A stretch of DNA of 15,747 bases, taken from the NCBI GenBank assembly GCA_031555955.1, contig JAVBTY010000007.1, forward strand, positions 1 to 15,747, read 5' to 3'. Below the pieces are notes generated by a model. It worked only from the letters and a program-made list of their open reading frames with translations, made no database searches and was not told the DNA's origin. Position 1 is the stretch's first letter. Every line of letters begins with the position of its first letter. Position numbers and translations under genes: made by a program. Source of the DNA: Azoarcus sp031555955 (GTDB lineage Bacteria > Pseudomonadota > Gammaproteobacteria > Burkholderiales > Rhodocyclaceae). This document shows positions 7,160 through 15,296 of the stretch, in pieces.

Positions 7160-9004
7160 TCAGACCGATATGGCCAGTTCAAACATCTCGCGCTTGAGCA
7201 CAAGCTGGCGCGGCAGGCGATCCTGCAGCTTGTCGAACCATTCCTTGTGCAGTTCGAGTTCCGTCTTCCACGCCTGCGCATCAACGCTGGTCAGCGCGTC
7301 GAATTCGCTGGCGGTGACATCGGAACCGCTCCAGTCGATGTCCTCGAACTTCGGCATCCAGCCCAGCACGGTTTCCTTGGCGGCGACGCGGCCGCGCACG
7401 CGGTCGACAACCCATTTGAGCACGCGCATGTTTTCGCTGAAGCCGGGCCACATGAATTCGCCCTTTTCATTCATGCGGAACCAGTTCACGCAGAAGATCT
7501 TCGGCGTCTGCTCGACCACGTGGCCCATTTTCAGCCAGTGGTTGAAGTAATCGCCCATGTGGTAGCCGCAGAAAGGCAGCATGGCGAACGGGTCGCGGCG
7601 CACCACGCCCTGCGCGCCAAAGGCGGCGGCGGTGGTTTCGGAGCCGAGCGTGGCGGCCATGTAAACGCCGAAATTCCAGTTGAACGCCTGATACACCAGC
7701 GGCACTGTGGTAGCGCGGCGGCCGCCGAAGATGAAGGCGGAAATGGGCACGCCGGCGGGGTCTTCCCAGTTCGGGTCGATCGACGGGCACTGGTTGGCGG
7801 GCGCGGTGAAGCGGGCATTCGGGTGCGCGGCCTTGCGCCCGGTTTCCTTCGCGATCTCGGGCGTCCAGTCCTTGCCTTGCCAGTCGATGAGGTGCGCGGG
7901 CGCTTCCTTGCTCATGCCTTCCCACCACACGTCGCCATCGTCGGTAAGCGCGCAGTTGGTGAAGATGATGTTTTCCTTCAACGTCGCCATGGCGTTGAAG
8001 TTGGTTTTTTCCGACGTGCCAGGCGCAACGCCGAAATAGCCGGATTCGGGGTTGATGGCGTAGAACCTGCCGTCCTTGCCCGGTTTGATCCAGGCAATGT
8101 CGTCGCCGACGGTGTAGATCTTCCAGCCGTTGAAGCTTTTGGGCGGAATCAGCATGGCGAAATTGGTCTTGCCGCAAGCCGACGGGAACGCGGCGGCGAC
8201 ATAGGTTTTTTCCCCTTCGGGCGATTCCACGCCAAGAATCAGCATATGCTCGGCCAGCCAGCCTTCGTCACGCGCCATGGTGGAGGCGATGCGCAGCGCG
8301 AAGCACTTTTTGCCGAGCAGCGCGTTGCCGCCGTAACCGGAGCCATAGGACCAGATTTCGCGCGTTTCCGGGTAGTGAACAATGTATTTGGTGGTCGGGT
8401 TGCACGGCCAGCGGCTGTCCTTCTCGCCCTGGGCAAGCGGCGCGCCAACGCTATGCACGCAGGGGACGAATTCGCCTTTCGCGCCGAGCACGTCGTACAC
8501 CGCGCGGCCCATGCGCGTCATCGTGCGCATGTTCGCCACCACGTAGGGGCTGTCGGAAATCTCCACGCCGATGTGGGCGATGGGGCTGCCGAGCGGCCCC
8601 ATGGAGAAGGGGATAACGTACATCGTGCGCCCGCGCATGCAGCCCTTGAACAGGCCGTCCAGCGTCTTGCGCATGACTGCCGGATCTTCCCAATTGTTGG
8701 TCGGACCCGCGTCGGCGGCATTTTTCGAGCAGATAAAGGTGCGATCCTCGACACGGGCGACGTCGGACGGATCGGACCACGCGAGATAGGAGTTCTTGCG
8801 CTTTTCCGGGTTGAGTTTGATGAGCATGCCGGAGGCGACCATTTCAGCGCACAGCCGGTTGTACTCCTCCTCGGAGCCATCGCACCAGACCACGCGGTCC
8901 GGCTCGGTGAGCGCGGCGATCTGCGCCACCCACTTTTTCAGACCTTCATGGCGGACATAGTCGGGAGCGGCGGCGATCGCCGCATCGGAAAAACGTTGAT
9001 TCAT
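7160..9004 (-). CDS. pckG: Phosphoenolpyruvate carboxykinase (GTP)
   Basis: Cytosolic enzyme converting oxaloacetate and GTP to PEP, CO2 and GDP, the first step of gluconeogenesis. Length 614 residues fits the GTP-dependent family. Visible motifs: the substrate-binding YGGNALLGKKC (224-234), the P-loop AFPSACGKTN (272-281) with the reactive Cys277 that marks the GTP class, kinase-2 VGDDIAW (299-305), the EKTNFNAM segment (332-339), and the nucleotide-site FGGRRATTVPLV (426-437). The start at 9004 (MNQRF) was chosen because upstream in-frame sequence is Arg/Gly-rich and unlike the family. GGAG lies 11 bases before it. The gene is divergent from maeB, with which it shares a 358-bp control region, and ends in a strong terminator. 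Confidence 0.97.
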   Translation of the reverse strand: MNQRFSDAAIAAAPDYVRHEGLKKWVAQIAALTEPDRVVWCDGSEEEYNRLCAEMVASGMLIKLNPEKRKNSYLAWSDPSDVARVEDRTFICSKNAADAGPTNNWEDPAVMRKTLDGLFKGCMRGRTMYVIPFSMGPLGSPIAHIGVEISDSPYVVANMRTMTRMGRAVYDVLGAKGEFVPCVHSVGAPLAQGEKDSRWPCNPTTKYIVHYPETREIWSYGSGYGGNALLGKKCFALRIASTMARDEGWLAEHMLILGVESPEGEKTYVAAAFPSACGKTNFAMLIPPKSFNGWKIYTVGDDIAWIKPGKDGRFYAINPESGYFGVAPGTSEKTNFNAMATLKENIIFTNCALTDDGDVWWEGMSKEAPAHLIDWQGKDWTPEIAKETGRKAAHPNARFTAPANQCPSIDPNWEDPAGVPISAFIFGGRRATTVPLVYQAFNWNFGVYMAATLGSETTAAAFGAQGVVRRDPFAMLPFCGYHMGDYFNHWLKMGHVVEQTPKIFCVNWFRMNEKGEFMWPGFSENMRVLKWVVDRVRGRVAAKETVLGWMPKFEDIDWSGSDVTASEFDALTSVDAQAWKTELELHKEWFDKLQDRLPRQLVLKREMFELAISV

Positions 9005-9362
9005 GGCGCAAGGTTCTCCAGATTGCGGGGGCAAAACCAGTATCCGCCGGCGCGGCCCCATGCGGCGCGGATCCGTCTGGCTCCGCCTGCCGCGTATCCC
9101 ACGTATTCCGCGAAAGCTGCGAAGAGCGCCCGCGTAAACCGCTGCCGGTGAAAGCCTAATATTATGCCATGCCCAGAGATAGCGCCAAAACACGGAACCT
9201 CCGCCACGGCCCTTGCGCCACCCGCCGCGCCAGGACTCCGGAGCATTGGTGTTACCTTTGGCATCTGGCCCGTCCGCCACGCACTGGAAGCGGCGCGGAG
9301 CCCGGCCACTCGCGTATGACCACGATCACAGCCGCCACACGACAAAAACACGGGAAAAATTC
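9005..9362. other. 358-bp divergent control region between pckG and maeB
   Basis: No convincing gene lies here. The pckG side contains a likely promoter (9161-9188), giving a leader of about 150 nt for pckG. I could not find a convincing -35/-10 pair for maeB. The only AT-rich patch is around 9151-9166. Short open frames on both strands here are Arg/Pro/Gly-rich and look like GC-driven artefacts. Confidence 0.5.
9161..9188 (-). promoter_or_regulatory. Candidate pckG promoter
   Basis: On the minus strand TTGGCG (9188-9183) and CATAAT (9166-9161) are 16 bp apart. Each hexamer is a partial match to consensus. The predicted start near 9154 leaves about 150 nt before the pckG ATG. Confidence 0.4.
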
Positions 9363-11639
9363 ATGGACGAACGGATACACGCCGCCGCGCTCGACTATCA
9401 CCGCTATCCTCACCCCGGCAAGATTTCGGTCACGCCCACCAAGGCGCTGACCAACCAGCGCGATCTTTCGCTGGCGTATTCGCCGGGCGTGGCCGCTGCC
9501 TGCAATGCCATCGTAGACGACCCGGCCGAGGCGGCAAACCTGACCGCGCGCTCCAATCTCATCGGCGTCGTCACCAACGGCACGGCGGTGCTCGGTCTGG
9601 GCAACATCGGTCCGCTCGCGGCCAAGCCGGTGATGGAAGGCAAGGGGGTGCTGTTCAAGAAATTCGCCGGCATCGATGTGTTCGACCTCGAAATCAGCGA
9701 GCCGGACGCGGACAAGCTGATCGACATGATCGCCGCGCTGGAGCCAACCTTCGGCGGGATCAACCTCGAAGACATCAAGGCCCCGGAATGCTTCTATATC
9801 GAAAGCAGGCTGCGTGAGCGCATGCGCATCCCGGTATTCCACGACGACCAGCACGGCACCGCCATCGTGGTCGGCGCGGCGGTGCTCAACGGTTTGAAGT
9901 TGCAGGGCAAGGACCCGAAAAAAATCAAACTCGTCACCTCCGGCGCCGGCGCGGCCGCGCTGGCCTGCCTCGATCTGCTGACGATGCTCGGCATCCCGGT
10001 GGAAAACATCTGGGTGAGCGACATCGAAGGCGTGGTGTATGAAGGCCGCACCGCGCTGATGGACCCGATCAAGGCGCGCTACGCGAAACAGACCCCGGCA
10101 CGCAGGCTGGACGAGATCATCGAGGGCGCGGACGTTTTCCTCGGCCTTTCCGCCGGCGGCGTGCTCAAGCCCGCGATGGTGGCGAAAATGGCGGCCAATC
10201 CGCTGGTTCTGGCGCTGGCCAACCCCACGCCGGAAATTCTCCCCGACGAGGTCAAGGCGGTACGCGGCGACGCCATCATCGCCACCGGGCGCTCGGATTA
10301 TCCGAACCAGGTCAATAACGTGCTGTGCTTCCCCTTCATCTTCCGCGGCGCGCTCGATGTGGGCGCGACCACGATCACCGACGCGATGAAGCTTGCCGCC
10401 GTGCGCGCCATCGCCGATCTGGCGCGTGAAGAGCAGAGCGAGGTGGTTGCCGCCGCCTATGGCGAAAAAGTGACCGGCTTTGGCCCCGAATACATCATTC
10501 CGCGCCCCTTCGATCCGCGCCTCATCGTCAAGATCGCCCCAGCGGTAGCCGCCGCCGCTGAAGCCTCCGGGGTGGCGACGCGACCAATCCGCGACTGGGA
10601 CGCTTACCGCACGCAGCTGAGCAATTTCGTGTGGCAGTCCGGCCTGATCATGAAACCGGTTTTCGCCGCGGCGAAAAAAAACCCGAAACGCATCATCTTT
10701 GCCGAAGGCGAAGCCGAGCGCGTGCTGCGCGCGGTGCAGGGCGTGCTGGACGAAGGGCTGGCGCGCCCGGTCCTGCTCGGCCGCGAGCAGGTTATCCGCG
10801 ACAACATCGCCCGCTTCGGCCTGCGCATGGAGGCCGGGCGCGATTTCGATCTGATCGACCCGGCCATCGATGCGCGCGTCGACGTGCTGTGGGCCGATTA
10901 CCACGCGCTGATGGAGCGGCGCGGTGTTTCAGTGGAATACGCCAGGCGCGAAGTGCGCCGCCGCGCCACGCTCGCCGGCGCGCTGCTGCTCAAGGCGGGC
11001 CACGGCGACGGGCTGATCTGCGGCACCACCGGCATCCACCGCCTGCACCTGGAGTTCATCGACACCGTCCTTGGTCGCCGTCCGGGGGTCAAACACTGTT
11101 ACGCGCTCAACCTGGTGAACGTGCCGGGGCGCACGCTGTTTCTGGCCGACACTTACGTCAACTACGACCCTTCGCCCGAACAGATCGTCGAAATGACGCT
11201 GCTCGCCGCCGAGGAAATGCAGCGCTTCGGCATCGCGCCGCGCGTGGCGCTGCTGTCCCACTCCTCGTTCGGATCAGCCGATTCCCCCACCGCGGAAAAA
11301 ATGCGCGCCGCGCTGCGCCTGCTGCACGAAAATCACCCGGAACTGCAGGTGGAAGGCGAAATGCACGGCGATTCGGCGCTCGACGCCACGCTGCGCACGC
11401 AGATTTTCCCCAATGCGCGCATGCGCGAAGACGCCAACCTGCTGATCTTTCCGACGCTGGACGCGGCCAACATCGCCTTCAACCTGCTCAAGTCCGCTGC
11501 GGGCGAAGGCATGACGGTGGGGCCGATTCTGCTCGGCACAGCCAAGCCGGTGAACATCCTCACCCCCTCGGCCACGGCGCGCCGGATCATGAACATGACC
11601 GCGCTCACCGTCGTTGATGCCAGCCAGGCGGCAAGCTGA
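9363..11639 (+). CDS. maeB: NADP-dependent malic enzyme with C-terminal PTA-like domain
   Basis: Oxidative decarboxylation of malate to pyruvate with NADP reduction, supplying pyruvate and NADPH. At 758 residues it matches the two-domain MaeB type (about 759 in E. coli). The malic N-terminal domain contains YSPGVAAACNAI (39-50) and KPVMEGKGVLFKKFAGIDVFD (88-108). Metal-site segments EDIKAPECF (136-144) and FHDDQHGTA (159-167) follow. The dinucleotide fold is marked by SGAGAAALA (193-201), ALANPTPEI and ATGRSDYPNQVNN. From about 430 onward is a phosphotransacetylase-like domain, considered regulatory (acetyl-CoA/phosphate-metabolite sensing). The usual PTA catalytic FSTKGS-type segment reads SHSSFGS (632-638). 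The ATG at 9363 matches the family N-terminus, though only a weak GGGA precedes it. It is divergent from pckG. Confidence 0.96.
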   Translation: MDERIHAAALDYHRYPHPGKISVTPTKALTNQRDLSLAYSPGVAAACNAIVDDPAEAANLTARSNLIGVVTNGTAVLGLGNIGPLAAKPVMEGKGVLFKKFAGIDVFDLEISEPDADKLIDMIAALEPTFGGINLEDIKAPECFYIESRLRERMRIPVFHDDQHGTAIVVGAAVLNGLKLQGKDPKKIKLVTSGAGAAALACLDLLTMLGIPVENIWVSDIEGVVYEGRTALMDPIKARYAKQTPARRLDEIIEGADVFLGLSAGGVLKPAMVAKMAANPLVLALANPTPEILPDEVKAVRGDAIIATGRSDYPNQVNNVLCFPFIFRGALDVGATTITDAMKLAAVRAIADLAREEQSEVVAAAYGEKVTGFGPEYIIPRPFDPRLIVKIAPAVAAAAEASGVATRPIRDWDAYRTQLSNFVWQSGLIMKPVFAAAKKNPKRIIFAEGEAERVLRAVQGVLDEGLARPVLLGREQVIRDNIARFGLRMEAGRDFDLIDPAIDARVDVLWADYHALMERRGVSVEYARREVRRRATLAGALLLKAGHGDGLICGTTGIHRLHLEFIDTVLGRRPGVKHCYALNLVNVPGRTLFLADTYVNYDPSPEQIVEMTLLAAEEMQRFGIAPRVALLSHSSFGSADSPTAEKMRAALRLLHENHPELQVEGEMHGDSALDATLRTQIFPNARMREDANLLIFPTLDAANIAFNLLKSAAGEGMTVGPILLGTAKPVNILTPSATARRIMNMTALTVVDASQAAS

Positions 11640-11641
11640 AC

Positions 11642-11667
11642 GCCGCTCCCGCAGCGGCAGCTTTTTC
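11642..11667 (+). terminator. Likely intrinsic terminator of maeB
   Basis: GCCGCT (11642-11647) and AGCGGC (11653-11658) form a 6-bp stem with a 5-nt loop, followed by AGC and five T (11662-11666). It begins two bases after the maeB stop. The three-base gap before the T-run makes it less than ideal. Confidence 0.55.
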
Positions 11668-11685
11668 ACGCTGCCGGGTTTCGAA

Positions 11686-11721
11686 GGGCTGGCGCGGCAG
11701 GATTTCCCGCCGCGCCAGCCC
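11686..11721. repeat. 13-bp perfect inverted repeat
   Basis: GGGCTGGCGCGGC (11686-11698) and its exact reverse complement (11709-11721) flank a 10-base loop. There is no T-run, so it is not a standard terminator. It follows the maeB terminator and could be a backup stop, an RNA 3'-end stabiliser or a dispersed palindromic repeat. Confidence 0.75.
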
Positions 11722-11816
11722 CCCGAATGGGTTCCGCCGTGTCTTTACGGCTCCCGCCCTAAAGTCACACAAAACCGTATAGCGCGCACCAGTTCTCGAA
11801 AAGACTTTAAAAAAAC

Positions 11817-11843
11817 TTGATATCCTCTTATTTTTGCTAGAAT
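11817..11843 (+). promoter_or_regulatory. Extended -10 promoter of the PBP7-like gene
   Basis: TGCTAGAAT (11835-11843) is an extended -10 element; TTGATA (11817-11822) lies 15 bp upstream of the hexamer in an AT-rich tract. Transcription would start near 11850, so the in-frame TTG at 11844 cannot be the start codon, supporting the ATG at 11877. Confidence 0.6.
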
Positions 11844-11876
11844 TTGAAGCGTACCGGATTTTTCAGGCGGCCTCCC

Positions 11877-12935
11877 ATGACTTCACGCGCCCTCCTTGTT
11901 TTTCTCCTCGGGCTGTCGCTCATGCTATCTGGCTGGAACACCGCTTCCGCCGCAGCCGCGAAAAACACCCGGACCAGCAAGGCCGTCGTCAAGGCCACCA
12001 TCAAGCCCGCCACGAAAAAAACAGCAAAGCCCGCCAGAGCCACTACAAAAAAAACAGCAAAACCCGCCAAAGCCGCTGCAAGAAAAACCGCCATCCGGCA
12101 TACACCCAAAGAGAAAGACCCCGGCAGCGACGACACGCTGGTTCTGGACATCCACGGCAACCCGTTGCTGCACTCCGCCGCGTTTTACATCGCCAACCAG
12201 GCCACCGGCCGGGTACTGCTCGAACGCAACAGCGCAACGGTGCTGCCGATCGCCTCCATCACCAAACTGATGACCGCAATGGTCGTGCTTGAAGCCGGAC
12301 AAAGCCTGAGAGAAGAACTGACCATCTCCGACGCCGATATCGATGCCCTCAAAGGCACCAGTTCGCGGCTCGTCATCGGCACCCGGCTGAGCCGCGAGGA
12401 AATGCTGCACCTGGCGCTGATGTCGTCGGAAAACCGCGCCGCCTCGGCGCTGGCGCGCCACTATCCCGGCGGCCTTCCCGCCTTCGTCGAGGCGATGAAC
12501 GTAAAGGCCCGCCTGCTCGAACTGTCGGACACCCGCTTTCACGACAGCACCGGACTGAACCCCGACAACGTTTCCAGCCCGCGCGATCTGGCGCGGATGG
12601 TGAGCGCCGCCGCGAACTATCCGCTGATCCGCGAGTTCTCCACCACCCCGGAACGCGAAGTGGATATTGGCGGGCGCACGCTGCACTTCAAGAATACGAA
12701 TGCCCTGGTGGGCAATCCGGACTGGGAAATCAGCGTCTCCAAAACCGGCTATATCAGCGAGGCCGGACGCTGTCTTGTGATGCAGGCGTGGATGCACCAT
12801 CAGCCGATGGTGATCGTGCTGATGGACTCAAACGGCCGTTACACCCGCACCGCGGACGCCCAGCGCGTGCGCAAATGGCTCGAAACCGCTGTGGCGCAGC
12901 GGCTGGCGGCGGCGGCAAAGCCGCACGCGGGCTGA
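11877..12935 (+). CDS. Penicillin-binding D-Ala-D-Ala peptidase, PBP7-like
   Basis: Periplasmic serine peptidase of the S11 family, acting on peptide stems or cross-links of peptidoglycan. The 352-residue protein has a signal peptide (cleavage probably near ASA, 23-25) and a basic Lys/Ala/Pro-rich linker (about 28-80). The catalytic domain carries all three motifs: S127-ITK130, S184-EN186 and K289-TG291. The domain ends soon after KTG, without the C-terminal beta domain and amphipathic anchor of PBP5/6; this favours a PBP7-type endopeptidase over DacA. The ATG at 11877 has AGGCGG six bases upstream. The long linker is unusual for the family and is encoded by a 33-bp tandem repeat. The gene has its own promoter and converges on the IclR-type gene 41 bases away. 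Confidence 0.9.
   Translation: MTSRALLVFLLGLSLMLSGWNTASAAAAKNTRTSKAVVKATIKPATKKTAKPARATTKKTAKPAKAAARKTAIRHTPKEKDPGSDDTLVLDIHGNPLLHSAAFYIANQATGRVLLERNSATVLPIASITKLMTAMVVLEAGQSLREELTISDADIDALKGTSSRLVIGTRLSREEMLHLALMSSENRAASALARHYPGGLPAFVEAMNVKARLLELSDTRFHDSTGLNPDNVSSPRDLARMVSAAANYPLIREFSTTPEREVDIGGRTLHFKNTNALVGNPDWEISVSKTGYISEAGRCLVMQAWMHHQPMVIVLMDSNGRYTRTADAQRVRKWLETAVAQRLAAAAKPHAG
12012..12074 (+). repeat. 33-bp-period tandem repeat in the peptidase linker
   Basis: Copies at 12012-12041 and 12045-12074 match at 27 of 30 bases, with a 33-bp period (11 codons). Each encodes TKKTAKPA(R/K)A. Each copy contains a run of seven or eight A, so slippage could change linker length in-frame or break the frame. 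Confidence 0.88.
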
Positions 12936-12976
12936 GCGCGATCCATCGCTTCCGCGCACCACCGGCCCAACCGGCT

Positions 12977-13822
12977 TCAGCGCGTAACCGGCGTCCCGGG
13001 GACGTAACCAAGCGCACGCGAAATTTCTCCGGCGGTTTCGCGCACGATCGCCGCCCAGTCCGGGTTGAAACGGTCGGATGGCGTAGACAGCGACAGCCCC
13101 GCGACCAGTTCGCCGCTATCGTCACGGATGCCCGCCGCGATGCAGCGCACGCCGGTTTCCACTTCATCCAGGTCGAAAGCGACGCCGTGGCGGCGCACCT
13201 TGTCCAGATCGCGTTCCAGCGCCGGCAGCGCCGTGATCGAGGCGGGCGTCGTTGCCGGAAGCCCGGTGCGCCGGGCGTATTCACGCACCCGCGCGCTGCC
13301 GTCCTCCACCAGAAAAAGCTTGCCTGTAGCCGTGGTATGCAGCGGAGCGCGCGCGCCGACGATATGCACCACGCGTACCGACGAACGGCCGCTGGAGGTC
13401 CGCTCGACATAGACGATCTGGTCGCCGTCGCGGATACCCAGATTCACGCTCTCTCCTGTGGCGGCGTGCAGCCTGAGCATGGCGGGCAGCGCGGTTTCAC
13501 GCAGCGAGATGCGCGATTTCACCAGATTGCCCAGTTCGAGCAGCCGGATGCCCAGGCAATACACCCCGGCCTCCGGACGCGCGACAAAGCCGCTCTGCGC
13601 CATCGCGCCAAGAATGCGGTGCGCCGTGGAGGGATGCAGCCCCGTTTCCAGCGCAAGCTGCTTGAGCGGCGCCGGATCCGGGTGCTGGGCGAGCACGTCG
13701 AGCAGCTTCATCATGCGCTCGATGACCTGGATCGGATTCTTGCCCTCACCCGCGGCGGGCGCGGTTTTCTGTACTGCCTTGTGCACTGCCACATGAACCC
13801 CGCATCTGCTGGATGGCGTCAT
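12977..13822 (-). CDS. IclR-family transcriptional regulator
   Basis: A 281-residue regulator with a winged helix-turn-helix (about 30-90; recognition region GLHPSTAHRILGAMAQSGFV, 61-80). An IclR effector-binding domain follows (about 95-275), with GARAPLHTTATGK (156-168) and GVRCIAAGIRD (224-234) typical of the family. The ligand cannot be told from sequence. The ATG at 13822 lacks a visible Shine-Dalgarno. In-frame GTG codons about 10-12 codons later are possible starts, and the first 25 residues are poorly conserved in such proteins. It is divergent from the antiporter gene across 94 bases, so that gene, and itself, are natural targets. Confidence 0.92.
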   Translation of the reverse strand: MTPSSRCGVHVAVHKAVQKTAPAAGEGKNPIQVIERMMKLLDVLAQHPDPAPLKQLALETGLHPSTAHRILGAMAQSGFVARPEAGVYCLGIRLLELGNLVKSRISLRETALPAMLRLHAATGESVNLGIRDGDQIVYVERTSSGRSSVRVVHIVGARAPLHTTATGKLFLVEDGSARVREYARRTGLPATTPASITALPALERDLDKVRRHGVAFDLDEVETGVRCIAAGIRDDSGELVAGLSLSTPSDRFNPDWAAIVRETAGEISRALGYVPGTPVTR

Positions 13823-13839
13823 GGTAGCGCCATCGCATG

Positions 13840-13856
13840 ATTTCGCCTAATGAAAT
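13840..13856. promoter_or_regulatory. Possible operator in the IclR/antiporter gap
   Basis: ATTTC (13840-13844) and GAAAT (13852-13856) form an inverted repeat with a 7-base centre, in the only AT-rich part of the divergent gap. IclR proteins often bind short imperfect palindromes near their own gene. A 5-bp arm is weak evidence. Confidence 0.25.
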
Positions 13857-13916
13857 AGACTGCTGCAATATGGCCACCGCGCCCACTCTCCGCGATCCGG
13901 CGCGAAGGACCCCGAC

Positions 13917-15179
13917 ATGAACCCGACCCCAACCGCTATCCAGATCATCGGCGCAGTACTGTTCACCATTGCCGTGGCGCACACCTTTCTCACCCGCCAC
14001 TTCGAGCATCTCGCCCGCCTGCAGCCCAGGCACGCCGGCCTCTGGCATCTGCTCGGAGAGGTCGAAGTCGTGTTCGGCTTCTGGGCCTTCGTCCTGCTCG
14101 CCACGTTCGTCTTTCTCCACGGCGCGGACGAAGCCACGCGCTATCTCGAAGGGCTGGACTACACCGAACCGGCCTTCGTTTTCGTCATCATGGTCGTCGC
14201 GGCCAGCCGTCCCATTTCAGAACTGTGCGGGCTGGGCGCACGCGCGCTGGCGCGCCGCCTTCCGCTCAGCGACAGCGTGGCGTTCTACTTCGTCTGCCTG
14301 TCCGCCCTGCCGCTGCTCGGCTCATTCATCACCGAACCGGCAGCAATGACGCTGGCGGCGCTGATCCTGCGCGACAGTTTTTACGCCCGGGGCATTTCCG
14401 CCCGGCTCCGATACGCCACCCTCGGCGTGCTGTTCGTCAACATCTCGATCGGCGGCACGCTGACCCATTTCGCCGCTCCGCCGGTGCTGATGGTGGCGGC
14501 GAAATGGAACTGGGACCTGTGGTACATGTTCGCCCACTTCGGCTGGAAAGCAGCGCTGGCGGTGTTCGTCAACGCTGGCGCGGCGACCCTGCTGTTCACC
14601 CGCGAACTCAAACAGATATCCCCCCCCACGCGCGGCCAGAACCGCAGCGCCCCCTGGTCCCTGATCGCGGTCCACACCGCCTTTCTCGCAGGCATCGTGT
14701 ATTTTGCCCATCATCCGGTCGTATTCATCGGACTGTTCCTGCTCTTTCTCGGCGTCGCCGAAGCCTACCGCCAGCACCAGGACCGCCTGATGCTGCGCGA
14801 AGGGCTGCTCGTCGCCTTCTTTCTCGCCGGGCTGGTCACGCTCGGCGCGCAGCAGCAGTGGTGGCTGCAGGAAGTGCTTGCCGGGATGGACAGCACCGCG
14901 CTCTTTTTCGGCGCGGCGGCGCTGACGGCGATCACCGACAACGCCGCGCTGACCTATCTCGGCTCGCTGGTCGAGGGCATCGACGATGCGTTCAGATATT
15001 CGCTGGTCGCCGGGGCCGTCGCCGGGGGCGGCCTCACCGTCATCGCCAATGCCCCCAACCCGGCCGGTTTCGCCATCCTGCGCGAGCACTTCGACGATGG
15101 GGCGATCAATCCGCCCGGTCTGCTCGCCGCCGCCCTGCTGCCCACCCTCGTCGCGGTGCTGGCGTTCCGGCTGCTGTAG
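13917..15179 (+). CDS. Putative Na+/H+ antiporter (ion-transporter superfamily)
   Basis: A 420-residue integral membrane protein with about ten to eleven predicted helices, resembling the putative Na+/H+ antiporter family within the ArsB/NhaD ion-transporter superfamily. Two related motif pairs show the internal inverted-repeat design: GSFITEPAAM (135-144) with AITDNAALTYLGS (338-350), and GGTLTHFAAPP (179-189) with GGLTVIANAPNPAG (370-383). The acidic residues in the first pair (Glu140, Asp341) are candidates for ion coupling. The substrate ion is not proven by sequence. GAAGGA (13904-13909) seven bases before the ATG fixes the start. It is divergent from the IclR-type regulator, which may control it. 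Confidence 0.83.
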   Translation: MNPTPTAIQIIGAVLFTIAVAHTFLTRHFEHLARLQPRHAGLWHLLGEVEVVFGFWAFVLLATFVFLHGADEATRYLEGLDYTEPAFVFVIMVVAASRPISELCGLGARALARRLPLSDSVAFYFVCLSALPLLGSFITEPAAMTLAALILRDSFYARGISARLRYATLGVLFVNISIGGTLTHFAAPPVLMVAAKWNWDLWYMFAHFGWKAALAVFVNAGAATLLFTRELKQISPPTRGQNRSAPWSLIAVHTAFLAGIVYFAHHPVVFIGLFLLFLGVAEAYRQHQDRLMLREGLLVAFFLAGLVTLGAQQQWWLQEVLAGMDSTALFFGAAALTAITDNAALTYLGSLVEGIDDAFRYSLVAGAVAGGGLTVIANAPNPAGFAILREHFDDGAINPPGLLAAALLPTLVAVLAFRLL

Positions 15180-15296
15180 CGCGCCACCCCCAGACCACCG
15201 CGTCCCGGATTCGCCATGCGGCAACCCCTGGGCGCATAATGCCGCCGTTCCGCGCGCGCGGCTTCCGTGCGCCACCGATTTCACGAAGGCTTCCCC

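Noticed and set aside
7049..9151. 700-codon plus-strand open frame opposite pckG
   Set aside because: PEP carboxykinase motifs on the minus strand are complete, and the antisense frame is Arg/His/Gly-rich with no recognised domain. It is a codon-bias artefact, not an overlapping gene.
9252..10904. 550-codon minus-strand open frame opposite maeB
   Set aside because: It mirrors the maeB codon structure, has no family signature, and covers only part of the real gene.
11844..11876. TTG start at 11844 for the PBP7-like gene
   Set aside because: It touches the -10 hexamer and would lie before the predicted transcription start; the ATG at 11877 has a proper ribosome site.
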